From an uncultured Hyphomonas sp. (GTDB taxonomy: Bacteria > Pseudomonadota > Alphaproteobacteria > Caulobacterales > Hyphomonadaceae), in assembly GCF_963677035.1 (NCBI RefSeq), contig NZ_OY781472.1:1488001-1552000 (forward strand): 64,000 nucleotides of DNA. Reading direction: 5' to 3'. The notes beneath the pieces are model-generated. The model had not been told where the DNA came from and ran no database searches. It saw only the letters and a list, made by a program, of their open reading frames with translations. This document shows, in pieces, positions 9,578 to 17,144 of this stretch; the stretch's first letter is position 1; every line of letters begins with the position of its first letter. The position numbers were made by a program, and so were the translations under genes.

Positions 9578-11548
9578 ATGGCTGTAACCAACCGGGACAT
9601 GGCAAATGCCGTTCGTGCCCTATCCATGGATGCGGTGGAAGCCGCGAAATCGGGCCATGTCGGCCTGCCGCTGGGCATGGCGGATGCAGCCACTGTGCTG
9701 TTCCGCAAATTCCTGAAATTTGACCCGGCTGACCCCAATTGGGCAGACCGCGACCGGTTCGTCCTGTCGGCGGGCCATGGTTCGATGCTGATCTATTCGT
9801 TGCTGCACCTGACGGGCTACAAGTCTGTCTCGCGCGACGATATCCGCAATTTCCGCCAGCTGGGCGCGAAGACGCCGGGCCACCCGGAAAACTTCGTCAC
9901 GCCGGGTGTAGAGACCACCACCGGCCCGCTGGGGCAGGGCATCGCCACGGCGGTCGGCATGGCCATGGCAGAGCGTCACCTCAACGCGCGCTTCGGTGAT
10001 GACCTCGTCGATCACCATACTTATGTCATCGCGGGCGATGGCTGCCTGATGGAAGGCATCAGCCAGGAAGCGATCACGCTGGCCGGGCATCTGAAGCTGA
10101 ACAAGCTGATTGTCCTGTTCGACGACAACTCCGTCACCATCGATGGCGGTACGGATATGTCCGACAACACAGACCAGTGCGCCCGCTTCGAAGCCTCCGG
10201 CTGGATCACGAAGAAGGTGGACGGCCATGATGAGAAATCCGTCGAGGCCGCGCTGACCTGGGCGAAGAAGCAGAAAAAGCCGGTCATGCTCGCCGTGAAG
10301 ACGATCATCGGCTATGGCGCCCCGAAAATCGCCGGCACCGGCAAGGCCCATGGCGGCCCGTATGGCGCTGAAGAGATCGCCGGCATCCGCGAGAACATCG
10401 GCTGGAAGTACCCGCCCTTCGAAGTGCCAGCCGCCATCGAGAAGGCCTGGGCGAAAGCCGGGGAGCGCTCGAAGAAGGCGCACGAGGCCTGGAACAAGCG
10501 CCTCGCCGGGTCTGAGCACAAAGGCGAATTCAACGCCGCCATGGCCGGTCGCCTGCCGAAGAACATCGCCAAGGCGATCATCAAGCACAAGAAGGCTGTC
10601 GTCGCGGGCGGTGAGAAGAAAGCCACCCGCCAGTGGAGCGGTGCAGCCCTGGAAGTGCTGACGCATCTGGTGCCGGAAATGATCGGCGGGTCGGCTGACC
10701 TGACGGGCTCCAACAACACCAAGACCAGCCACACAGAGCCGATGACGCCGAAGAACTGGGGCGGGCGCTATGTCCACTATGGCGTGCGCGAGCATGGTAT
10801 GGCCGCCGCGATGAACGGCATGGCGCTGCATGGCGGTATCCTGCCTTATTCCGGCACGTTCCTCGTCTTTGCAGACTATTCGCGCGGCGCGATCCGCCTT
10901 GGCGCCCTGATGGGCACGCGCGTTGTGCATGTCATGACGCACGATTCCATCGGCCTTGGCGAAGATGGCCCGACCCACCAGCCGGTGGAACATGTCGCCA
11001 GCCTGCGTGCCATGCCGAACATGCTGGTCTTCCGCCCGGCAGATGGTGTGGAAACCGCTGAGTGCTGGGAACTCGCCATCGCGAACGAGACCGGCCCGTC
11101 GACCATGGCGCTGACCCGTCAGGGCCTCGCCCCGGCGCGGACGACGCATACGGACGACAACCTCTCCGCCAAGGGCGCTTATGTGCTGTCCGACTGCAAG
11201 GGCAAGGCGCAGGCCACCATCCTGGCCACAGGTTCTGAAGTCGAGATCGCGCTGGCCGCGCAGGAGATGCTGGCCGAAGACGGCATCGCCGCGCGCGTCG
11301 TGTCGTGCCCATGCCTTGAGCTGTTCGAACAGCAGCATGGCAATTACCGCAAATCCGTTCTCGGCAGCGCGCCGCGTGTGGCCGTCGAAGCGGGTGTCCG
11401 CTTCGGCTGGGACCGCTGGATCGGTGAAGATGGCGGCTTTGTCGGCATGAACAGCTTCGGTGCCTCGGCCCCGTACACCGATCTCTACAAGAAGTTCGGT
11501 ATCACGGCGCAGGCGGTTGTGGCCGAAGTGAAGAAGCGCATCGCTTAA
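9578..11548 (+). CDS. tkt: transketolase
   Basis: A 656-residue thiamine-diphosphate enzyme of the pentose phosphate pathway. Visible features are the SGHVGLPLGMA start region, the ThDP motif GDGCLMEGISQEA to LFDDNSVTIDG (GDG...DDN), the central pyrimidine-domain segment GVREHGMAAAMNGMALHGG with the cofactor glutamate, and DSIGLGEDGPTHQPVEH. The ATG is preceded by GAGGGAGAT. The frame stays open well upstream into the divergent gene, but nothing there resembles transketolase. Its neighbour 6 bases downstream is convergent. Confidence 0.97.
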   Translation: MAVTNRDMANAVRALSMDAVEAAKSGHVGLPLGMADAATVLFRKFLKFDPADPNWADRDRFVLSAGHGSMLIYSLLHLTGYKSVSRDDIRNFRQLGAKTPGHPENFVTPGVETTTGPLGQGIATAVGMAMAERHLNARFGDDLVDHHTYVIAGDGCLMEGISQEAITLAGHLKLNKLIVLFDDNSVTIDGGTDMSDNTDQCARFEASGWITKKVDGHDEKSVEAALTWAKKQKKPVMLAVKTIIGYGAPKIAGTGKAHGGPYGAEEIAGIRENIGWKYPPFEVPAAIEKAWAKAGERSKKAHEAWNKRLAGSEHKGEFNAAMAGRLPKNIAKAIIKHKKAVVAGGEKKATRQWSGAALEVLTHLVPEMIGGSADLTGSNNTKTSHTEPMTPKNWGGRYVHYGVREHGMAAAMNGMALHGGILPYSGTFLVFADYSRGAIRLGALMGTRVVHVMTHDSIGLGEDGPTHQPVEHVASLRAMPNMLVFRPADGVETAECWELAIANETGPSTMALTRQGLAPARTTHTDDNLSAKGAYVLSDCKGKAQATILATGSEVEIALAAQEMLAEDGIAARVVSCPCLELFEQQHGNYRKSVLGSAPRVAVEAGVRFGWDRWIGEDGGFVGMNSFGASAPYTDLYKKFGITAQAVVAEVKKRIA

Positions 11549-11554
11549 ACAGCG

Positions 11555-12688
11555 TCAGCGGCCGGTATAATTCGCCCTCGGACGAATGAGCCGGCCGCTT
11601 GCCTGTTGCTCGATCGCATGCGCGATCCAGCCGGCCATGCGCCCGCTGGCAAAGATCAGGAAGGGCGCATCCTCCGGCAGGGAGAGATGCACCGACAGCG
11701 CCGCAAGCGCCATATCCACATTCGCCGCTTCGCCGCTGGCGGCCTCCGCTGCCTTGATGGCGCGCTTCAGGGGCGGGGCAGGTTTCATCCACCGGATCAG
11801 CGCCGCGGCCCTTGGGTCGCCCGCCGGGTAGAGCGCGTGACCGACGGCCGGAATATGTTCGCCCCTCGCGGCCAGGCCTGCCAGCGCCGCCTTCGGCCCG
11901 TCCTCCATTGCCCGTTTGAGATAGGCGAGCGCCCGCGCGGAGGCCTCCCCATGCAACGGGCCGGTCAGCGTGGCGCAGCCTGCCAGCGCCGAAGCCGCCA
12001 GCGGTGCCCCGGTGGAGGCAGCCACCCGCGCGGCAAAGGTCGACGGGTTCAGCTCATGATCCGCCACCAGAACCAGCGCCCGGCGCAGCAGATCCGTCCC
12101 GCCGGGGGAGAGGCCCCAGTGACGTCCCAGCCGCTGGTGATAGAAGCCGCGCCCGCCGCTGCCCGTCACGGCCGAGCAACCCCCCGCCAGCAATTGCGCG
12201 CCGTCTTCTGCCAGCGCCGCACTGGCGCGACCGAAGCCTGGCGGATCATGCGCCGCCCGGCTGGCGAGATAGGCCAGCAGCCGCGCCTTGCCGGTCTCGC
12301 CCGGCATAATATCTGACGCGGCTGACCGGCTGGGGGAGGGCGCGTTCGCCTGCCATAAAAAGGCAGCGGCTTCTTCCAGCGTGGCGTCTGCCGCGAGGCG
12401 CACGGCATCCTTGCCGCGATAGATCAGCTTGCCGTCGCGCACCGTGGTGATCGCGGTTTCCATCACCGGGTCGCCCCAGGAAATGGCGGCGCTGGCGATG
12501 GCCTGCCGGCCGCGTCCGCTGCGGCGGCGTTTGACCAGACCTGCAATATCTGCAGCGGAATAGACACTCGAGCGCGGGTCATGTTCGTCCGGCCGGGAGG
12601 CGATCATCCCCCGGCTGACATAGGCGTAGAGCGTCTGCGGCTTCACGCCCAGCGCTTCGAGTGCGTCGTCTCGTCCAATCCAGCTCAT
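11555..12688 (-). CDS. citrate-synthase-like protein with N-terminal helix-turn-helix
   Basis: A 377-residue protein. Residues about 1-55 (WIGRDDALEALGVKPQTLY, then YVSRGMI and SVYSAADIAGLVKRRR) look like a MerR-type helix-turn-helix. Residues about 65-377 are a citrate-synthase-type fold with ELNPSTFAARVAAS, GPLHGE (His247), VGHALYPAGDPRA (His284) and NVDMAL (Asp325), so all three catalytic positions are present. The arginine after the second histidine (normally GHRVY) is lost. The ATG at MSWIGRDD was chosen over an upstream reading that would overlap the promoter. It is divergent from a second citrate-synthase-like gene. It could be an enzyme, a ligand-sensing regulator, or both. Confidence 0.85.
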   Translation of the reverse strand: MSWIGRDDALEALGVKPQTLYAYVSRGMIASRPDEHDPRSSVYSAADIAGLVKRRRSGRGRQAIASAAISWGDPVMETAITTVRDGKLIYRGKDAVRLAADATLEEAAAFLWQANAPSPSRSAASDIMPGETGKARLLAYLASRAAHDPPGFGRASAALAEDGAQLLAGGCSAVTGSGGRGFYHQRLGRHWGLSPGGTDLLRRALVLVADHELNPSTFAARVAASTGAPLAASALAGCATLTGPLHGEASARALAYLKRAMEDGPKAALAGLAARGEHIPAVGHALYPAGDPRAAALIRWMKPAPPLKRAIKAAEAASGEAANVDMALAALSVHLSLPEDAPFLIFASGRMAGWIAHAIEQQASGRLIRPRANYTGR

Positions 12689-12690
12689 AT

Positions 12691-12714
12691 ATTGATTATA
12701 TTGATCAAGATTGA
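12691..12714. promoter_or_regulatory. three phased ATTGA direct repeats
   Basis: ATTGA occurs at 12691, 12700 and 12710, a 9-10 base period, with a TTGATCAA palindrome overlapping the middle copy. The cluster starts 2 bases upstream of the helix-turn-helix citrate-synthase-like gene and about 70 bases upstream of the divergent paralogue. It is a plausible operator for that protein, inferred from position and periodicity. Confidence 0.4.
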
Positions 12715-12781
12715 CGAGCGCTAGTCCCGGCGCGACATGAAGCCCAGATTTGTTGCCCAAATTTATTGAAGGAGATCGCTC

Positions 12782-13849
12782 ATGGATTCCGGATTGGAAA
12801 ATGTCGTTGCAGCCGAAACCGTGCTGTCGGATGTGGATGGCCAGAATGGCCGCCTGGTCATTCGCGGCTGGCCGGTACAGCTGCTTGCCGCCTCGATGGC
12901 CTATGAAGATGCTGCGCAGCTGTTGTGGCAGGGTTTCTTTGAAGACCTGCCGGATCCTCAGGCGTTGGGCGCCCGCCTCGGTGCGGCGCGGGCGGAGGCG
13001 TTCGATCTGGTTGCAAAGATCCCGGACGGGCTCGATATCATCCGGTTCCTGCGCACCGGCTGGTCGCTGCTCGAAGACGATGAAGGCCTGGACTCCGCGA
13101 TCCGTCTGGCGGCTGCCGGGCCGGTCTTCACCGCGGCAGCTGTGCGCCGGGAACGCGGACAGGCCCCGATTGCGCCGGATGCGGATCTCTCCCAGTCAGC
13201 AGACTTCCTGAAAATGATCACTGGCAAAGTACCGGGGGAGGCGGAGGCCCGCGCGCTGGATGCCTATCTCGTCACCGTCTGCGATCATGGCCTCAACGCT
13301 TCTACCTTCGCCGCACGCGTCATCGCCTCGACCCGGGCGGGGCTTGTCTCTGCGGCGCTGGGTGGCATCTCGGCTCTGAAAGGTCCGCTGCATGGCGGCG
13401 CGCCGGGGCCGGTGCTCGATATGCTGGATGAGATCGGCATTCCAGAAAACGCCGAAAGCTGGATCGATGCGGCGCTTTCCCGGGGCGAGCGCCTGATGGG
13501 CTTCGGTCACCGGGTCTACCGCGTGCGCGACCCGCGCGCCGATGCGCTGAAGGCGGCGGTTGCGCGTCTGCCGGGTACGTCGGGCCGGATTGCCTTTGCC
13601 GACCATATCGAAAAGACCGTCCTCGGACGGCTGGCAAAGAAATATCCGAACCGGACGCTGGAGACGAATGTGGAGTTTTCCACCGCGCTCCTGTTGGAAG
13701 CGCTCGCCATTCCGCGCGAAGCCTTCACCGCCACCTTCGCCTGCGGCCGCATCCTCGGCTGGACGGCGCATGCCCGGGAACAGATCGCCGAAGGCCGCCT
13801 CGTGCGCCCCCGCTCGGTCTATACCGGCCCGGTGCCCGAAATGGCCTGA
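12782..13849 (+). CDS. citrate synthase/2-methylcitrate synthase family protein
   Basis: A 355-residue citrate-synthase-fold protein without a DNA-binding domain. It has CDHGLNASTFAARVIAS, GPLHGGAPG (His204), GFGHRVYRVRDPRA (His243) and NVEFSTALLLEAL. At the third catalytic position, normally aspartate (NVDF), it has Glu298. The GHRVY arginine is kept. The ATG follows AAGGAGAT. It is shorter than the main type-I or type-II citrate synthases, resembling the accessory citrate/methylcitrate synthase group. It may condense an acyl-CoA with a keto acid; the substrate is unknown. It is divergent from a helix-turn-helix paralogue, which suggests joint control. Confidence 0.85.
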   Translation: MDSGLENVVAAETVLSDVDGQNGRLVIRGWPVQLLAASMAYEDAAQLLWQGFFEDLPDPQALGARLGAARAEAFDLVAKIPDGLDIIRFLRTGWSLLEDDEGLDSAIRLAAAGPVFTAAAVRRERGQAPIAPDADLSQSADFLKMITGKVPGEAEARALDAYLVTVCDHGLNASTFAARVIASTRAGLVSAALGGISALKGPLHGGAPGPVLDMLDEIGIPENAESWIDAALSRGERLMGFGHRVYRVRDPRADALKAAVARLPGTSGRIAFADHIEKTVLGRLAKKYPNRTLETNVEFSTALLLEALAIPREAFTATFACGRILGWTAHAREQIAEGRLVRPRSVYTGPVPEMA

Positions 13850-13880
13850 CTGACCCGGGTGGGGGAGAGGTCGTCCTCTT

Positions 13881-14424
13881 TCCCACACCCGCCACGTGTC
13901 ATCCCGGAATTTGCGCAGCAAATATCCGGGACCTTCTTGCTGGCGTGCGAATTACAGGAACAAGGTCCCGGATAAACGCTTCGCGTTTTCCGGGATGACA
14001 GGTTGGTGTGTGTGTCTGAATTCGTCTGATAGCGCCGGGCCTCATCCTTCCGGGCATGCATCCTGACCTCCAACGCTACTTTACCCATGTCTGGCCGCTG
14101 TTCTGGCCCTGGCTGGTGTGGAACCTGCTGCGTGTCGCCCGCTGGCACACGCGGACGGGCCGGGAGGCTTTGATGGCGGTGGACCATTTTGGAAACATCC
14201 GGCTCGTTTTCGTGGCCGATGCCCCACCGCCCGATGATCTCTATACATATGAAACGCCGCGCATTCCGCGCTGGGAACATCCTGCCCTTGGCAGCGATGT
14301 GCCTGTGTGCGTGCGCGCGTCGTCCGCGCTAGTCCGTCATGATCCGGTTAAGTCCGGTATAGTCATCTATAGTCATGACATAGTCCGGTATGATCATGGG
14401 TTGCACGTGCGGGGTCCGCCTTAG
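13881..14424. repeat. long inverted repeat, copy A
   Basis: This segment matches 31218-31753 in the opposite orientation almost base for base. It begins with a palindromic unit of about 100 bases (TCATCCCGGAATTTGC arm, then AAGGTCCCGGATAAACGC to TTTTCCGGGATGACA), then a 120-codon ORF, and ends in a stretch with repeated AGTCCG/AGTCATGA words. A further shared block (CCACCGGATGGC to CCAGTCCGGCC) lies at 14545-14578, matching 31038-31071. No transposase is encoded and no flanking target-site duplication was identified. Confidence 0.85.
14056..14424 (+). CDS. hypothetical protein carried by repeat copy A
   Basis: A 122-residue unrecognised protein: a Trp-rich hydrophobic start (FTHVWPLFWPWLVWNLLRVA), then AVDHFGNIRLVFVADAPPPD and DLYTYETPRIPRWE. 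It is paralogous to the ORF at 31218-31580. In the clearest variable stretch (14159-14175) three of four codon differences between copies are synonymous and the other is Glu/Asp, which favours a translated reading. The last 35 residues run into the repetitive AGTCCG region and differ more. No strong ribosome binding site is visible, and the frame may belong to the repeat rather than to an expressed gene. Confidence 0.45.
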   Translation: MHPDLQRYFTHVWPLFWPWLVWNLLRVARWHTRTGREALMAVDHFGNIRLVFVADAPPPDDLYTYETPRIPRWEHPALGSDVPVCVRASSALVRHDPVKSGIVIYSHDIVRYDHGLHVRGPP

Positions 14425-14647
14425 CCGGGCCTTTCGTGCGCCGCCATCATGCTTCGACTTCGCTCAGCATGAGTCCGGTAGTTGTTGCGCCTGAGAGCGG
14501 TGCTCATCCTGAGCGAAGTCGAAGGATGGACGGCAAGACACCAGCTCCCCCCACCGGATGGCACCTGCCAGTCCGGCCGTACGTGCTGCGTGAAACCTTG
14601 CGGCCGGGCCGGGGAGGGCGCAGAGTCGCAGGAAACGGGAGGAAAAC
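14425..14647. repeat. intergenic palindrome beside repeat copy A
   Basis: This gap holds a long imperfect inverted repeat, with the left arm around 14449-14472 (GCTTCGACTTCGCTCAGCAT) and the right arm around 14502-14528 (TCCTGAGCGAAGTCGAAGGA), a dispersed element type common in many bacterial genomes. It is followed by the 14545-14578 block shared with the other repeat copy. The last bases, ACGGGAGGAAAAC, are the ribosome binding site of the next gene. Confidence 0.7.
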
Positions 14648-15097
14648 ATGACCTATGAAACGGTCTACACGATCATCAATCTCAGCGTGTTGCCAGCCTG
14701 GCTGCTGCTCGCGCTGGCACCAGGCGCCAGAGCGACGCGCCTGATTGTGCATTCAGGCGTCTATCCGCTGGTCCTCGGCATCTTCTATATCGTCACCCTG
14801 TCCATGACCCTGTTCTTCGGCATGGGCGCTGACGGGGGCAGTTTCAGCAGTGCCGCCGGGGTCTCGCAGCTGTTTTCGCACCCGCTTGGCATTCTTGTCG
14901 GCTGGTCGCACTATCTCGTCTTCGACCTGTTCGTCGGGGCGTGGGAATCGCGCGATGCCCGGCGCCGGGGCGTACCGCACTGGATGGTCCTGCCCAGCCT
15001 GTTTTTCACCCTGATGTTCGGACCGGTCGGCCTGTTGCTCTACCTGGTCCTGCGGGCCATCAGCGGCAAAGGGCGCTGGGGCCTTACCGAAGTCTAG
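14648..15097 (+). CDS. ABA4-like (DUF4281) membrane protein
   Basis: A 149-residue integral membrane protein with four hydrophobic segments (about residues 8-28, 36-60, 80-98 and 112-138). The pattern LPAWLLLALAP, then HPLGILVGWSHYLVFDLFVGAW, then GPVGLLLYLVLR is characteristic of the ABA4-like family, named after a plant protein needed for neoxanthin formation. The bacterial function is not established. A good GGGAGG ribosome binding site supports the start. Its end overlaps the convergent downstream gene by 4 bases. Confidence 0.85.
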   Translation: MTYETVYTIINLSVLPAWLLLALAPGARATRLIVHSGVYPLVLGIFYIVTLSMTLFFGMGADGGSFSSAAGVSQLFSHPLGILVGWSHYLVFDLFVGAWESRDARRRGVPHWMVLPSLFFTLMFGPVGLLLYLVLRAISGKGRWGLTEV

Positions 15098-15555
15098 GCC
15101 TCGTCGTCCGTACTGGCCTGGCGGAACAGGTCCAGCTGGCGCGGGTCGACATAGCGCCGGCGCGACGGCTTGGTGCGGCCGCGGCGGAAGTAGAGATCGT
15201 CGGTATGGTCAGCTGGTTCGGCGGCGGGGGCTTTGGCCTTCGGGGCCGGCCTGGCGGGCTTTTCCACTGCCTCGCCCGGCGCGACCAGCTTCCACCAGGT
15301 GACCGCGACCACGGGCCGGCCCTTGTCGTCCTCATAGCGTTGCAGGTGGCCATGGGCCAGCGCATCGGAGGGCGCGAACATCGCGTCTGCGGCTTCGGCG
15401 GAAACGGTCAGCCAGTCGGTCGACAGCTCGGCGACTTTAAGGTCGCCATCCAGCGTTTTCGCAAGCGCTTCGGCTTCGACCAGCGTGCGCGCGGCCGGGG
15501 CCACCTTGGACAAGGCGGCGTCGAGGGTCTTCCCGAGGGGATATGCTTGGCTCAT
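15094..15555 (-). CDS. hypothetical protein with C-terminal sliding-clamp motif, second gene of mmcB operon
   Basis: A 153-residue protein without signal or membrane segment. Residues 1-92 form a small mixed alpha/beta domain (with LQRYEDDKGRPVVAVTWWKLV), residues 93-118 are a Pro/Ala-rich linker, and the tail is basic with RRRYVDPRQLDLF. QLDLF at residues 140-144 fits the consensus beta-clamp-binding pentapeptide QL(S/D)LF exactly and sits in a flexible tail, where such motifs work. The ATG overlaps the mmcB stop (ATGA), so translation is coupled to mmcB and shares its SOS box. I do not recognise the family; a DNA-repair role is inferred from motif and context. Confidence 0.7.
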   Translation of the reverse strand: MSQAYPLGKTLDAALSKVAPAARTLVEAEALAKTLDGDLKVAELSTDWLTVSAEAADAMFAPSDALAHGHLQRYEDDKGRPVVAVTWWKLVAPGEAVEKPARPAPKAKAPAAEPADHTDDLYFRRGRTKPSRRRYVDPRQLDLFRQASTDDEA

Positions 15556-16037
15556 AGGCCGCTGGAAGTAAGCGCTGCTTCGCTCGCCGTCCAGCCTGCA
15601 TCCGCCGCTGCAGAAAGCCGCATCGCAGCGAGGCGGGCCAGCCGGAGGGTCACCGCCTTGCGCCGGGCAGGGGAGAGCTTCTCCGTCGGAGCCTCCCGGA
15701 TGACCGCCGCGCCAAAGGCATCGGCGACGATCAGGCCGGCTTTTTCAGGGATCAGATCCTGCGGAAAGTCATGATCGACGGCGAACCAGAACCGGTCACA
15801 GAAGGGAATATATTCCGGCCATTTGGAGTCCGACCGGAAATCCGGCACGCCGGATTTGATCTCCACCATCCAGATTTCGCCGCCGGGGCCGATGGCGGCG
15901 ATGTCTGCCCGGCGATTGTTGGCGAGGGTCATTTCCTGAATGCCGCAAAGCCCCAGATTCGCCAGTAGGCGCAGCGTGCCGCGCGCAATCGCGGCCGCGC
16001 GGGCAAGGTCTTCGGTCTGATCGGTGGGCTCAGCCAT
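15552..16037 (-). CDS. mmcB: MmcB family DNA repair protein
   Basis: A 161-residue protein with a restriction-endonuclease-like core: RRADIAAIGPGGEIWMVEIKSG is the D-x(n)-(E/V)xK nuclease signature, followed by DFRSDSKWPEYIPFCDRFWFAV. MmcB was described in Caulobacter as an SOS-induced protein needed for mitomycin C resistance. The start MAEPTDQ is preferred because a GTTC-N7-GTTC SOS box lies 10-24 bases upstream; the longer reading would place that box inside the coding region. It is the first gene of a two-gene operon. Confidence 0.92.
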   Translation of the reverse strand: MAEPTDQTEDLARAAAIARGTLRLLANLGLCGIQEMTLANNRRADIAAIGPGGEIWMVEIKSGVPDFRSDSKWPEYIPFCDRFWFAVDHDFPQDLIPEKAGLIVADAFGAAVIREAPTEKLSPARRKAVTLRLARLAAMRLSAAADAGWTASEAALTSSGL

Positions 16038-16046
16038 GAATCGGGT

Positions 16047-16061
16047 GTTCCGGTATTGTTC
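16047..16061 (-). promoter_or_regulatory. LexA/SOS box upstream of mmcB
   Basis: The sequence GTTCCGGTATTGTTC is a perfect match to the alphaproteobacterial LexA operator GTTC-N7-GTTC. It ends 10 bases before the mmcB ATG, so bound LexA would block initiation of the mmcB operon. Confidence 0.82.
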
Positions 16062-16118
16062 CTGCCAACCTAGTCCCGCCCCGGCGGCGCGGTCAAGCGG
16101 GTGGGGCTCAGGCTGCAT

Positions 16119-16907
16119 TCAGGCTGGCGGCGGGGGCGGGGAAGGCGGCAGGATTTGCAGGTTCAGCCCGTGGCTCACCTCCATATGCCGGTCCTTCACA
16201 TAGCCGCGGGTCAGCACCAGTGTGCCCTCGGGCAGCTGGCAATAAGCGGCGGCAGCGTTGGCGATGTCCAGCTGCAGCGGGCTGCCGCGAAGGCTCAGCG
16301 CGCAACTCGTGCCATATTCTTCGACGCCCGCCATGCCGGCGATCGTGCCGCGCACCAGCTGGAACCGGTCGAAGTCTTCCGGCAGCGCGGCCGCATTGGC
16401 CACGCGGTAAGCCTGTTTCGCCCAGAGGCCGCGCCGGTCTTCCCGGGCTCCGGCTTCCAGCGCCGGGAAGGACTCGCTGCCGCCGGCTGTGTCCGGATAG
16501 ATGCGCATCCGCGCGCCGCCGCGGCGGAGCATTTCGGCATTCAGCCACAAATCCGGCCCCAGCGCGTCGGTGGTGCGGACCTGGGCAAGGGCGCGGTCGT
16601 ACCGGTCGCGGGTCAGCCCGGCATAGAAAAGCTGAACCTCCCGGCCAAGCGCCATGTCTTCCAGCATGCGCCGGGCCTCTTGCTGGAAAGGCTCACCCGC
16701 CCGCTCTTTATATGGCCGGGCAGGGGCCTCAATCCCGGTGAGGCGCACGCTCTGGCCGGTGTCCAGCACGAGTGCGTCGCCATCAATGATGCGCACCACG
16801 CGGCCACGTTCCCCCGGCTGCAGCGCATCCAGGGGATGCGGCTGTCCGCAGGCGGCCAGCAGACCCAGCCAGACGAGCCAGACGCGGAGGAGAAGAAACC
16901 GTTGCAT
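16119..16907 (-). CDS. thermonuclease (SNase)-like lipoprotein
   Basis: A 262-residue protein with a lipoprotein signal (WLGLLAAC, Cys20) and an SNase-type OB-fold domain at about residues 30-140: VVRIIDGDALVL, VRLTGIEAP, then RDRYDRALAQV. The first and last arginines of the staphylococcal nuclease active site appear present, but the catalytic glutamate of the usual DAPE motif is replaced (IEAPA), and the calcium aspartate is Glu. Nuclease activity is therefore doubtful. A C-terminal domain of about 90 residues follows, with CALSLRGSPLQLDI, and a polyproline end. It is probably periplasmic or membrane anchored. Confidence 0.8.
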   Translation of the reverse strand: MQRFLLLRVWLVWLGLLAACGQPHPLDALQPGERGRVVRIIDGDALVLDTGQSVRLTGIEAPARPYKERAGEPFQQEARRMLEDMALGREVQLFYAGLTRDRYDRALAQVRTTDALGPDLWLNAEMLRRGGARMRIYPDTAGGSESFPALEAGAREDRRGLWAKQAYRVANAAALPEDFDRFQLVRGTIAGMAGVEEYGTSCALSLRGSPLQLDIANAAAAYCQLPEGTLVLTRGYVKDRHMEVSHGLNLQILPPSPPPPPA

Positions 16908-16998
16908 GCCCGAAACGTTCTAGCATGCCCGGCGACTGCCGCCAGCCATCAAACCGGGTTCAACCCTCCGGCCAATTGCCCTATAGATCGCTCCCGAC

Positions 16999-17075
16999 GG
17001 TCCCGTAGCTCAGCAGGATAGAGCAACAGATTCCTAATCTGTAGGTCGCGCGTTCGAATCGCGCCGGGATCGCCA
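16999..17075 (+). tRNA. tRNA-Arg (anticodon CCT)
   Basis: A 77-base tRNA. The acceptor GGTCCCG pairs with CGGGATC (one G-U pair), the D arm is TAGCTCAGC, the anticodon stem ACAGA/TCTGT encloses the loop TTCCTAA (anticodon CCT), and the T arm has GTTCGAATC. The terminal CCA is encoded. It reads AGG codons. No integrase or repeated 3' end was found beside it. Confidence 0.95.
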
Positions 17076-17144
17076 CTCAGCTCTAATGTAAACGAATAGG
17101 GCCTGGGCTTTCGATCCCGGGTACGCAATCCTTGGCCCGTCTGA

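Noticed and set aside
9620..11338. A 572-codon minus-strand frame opposite transketolase
   Set aside because: Antisense shadow of a highly conserved gene; composition is unlike a real protein.
16999..17075. tRNA-Arg as an integration site for a mobile element
   Set aside because: No integrase, no repeated tRNA 3' end and no composition shift were seen around it.
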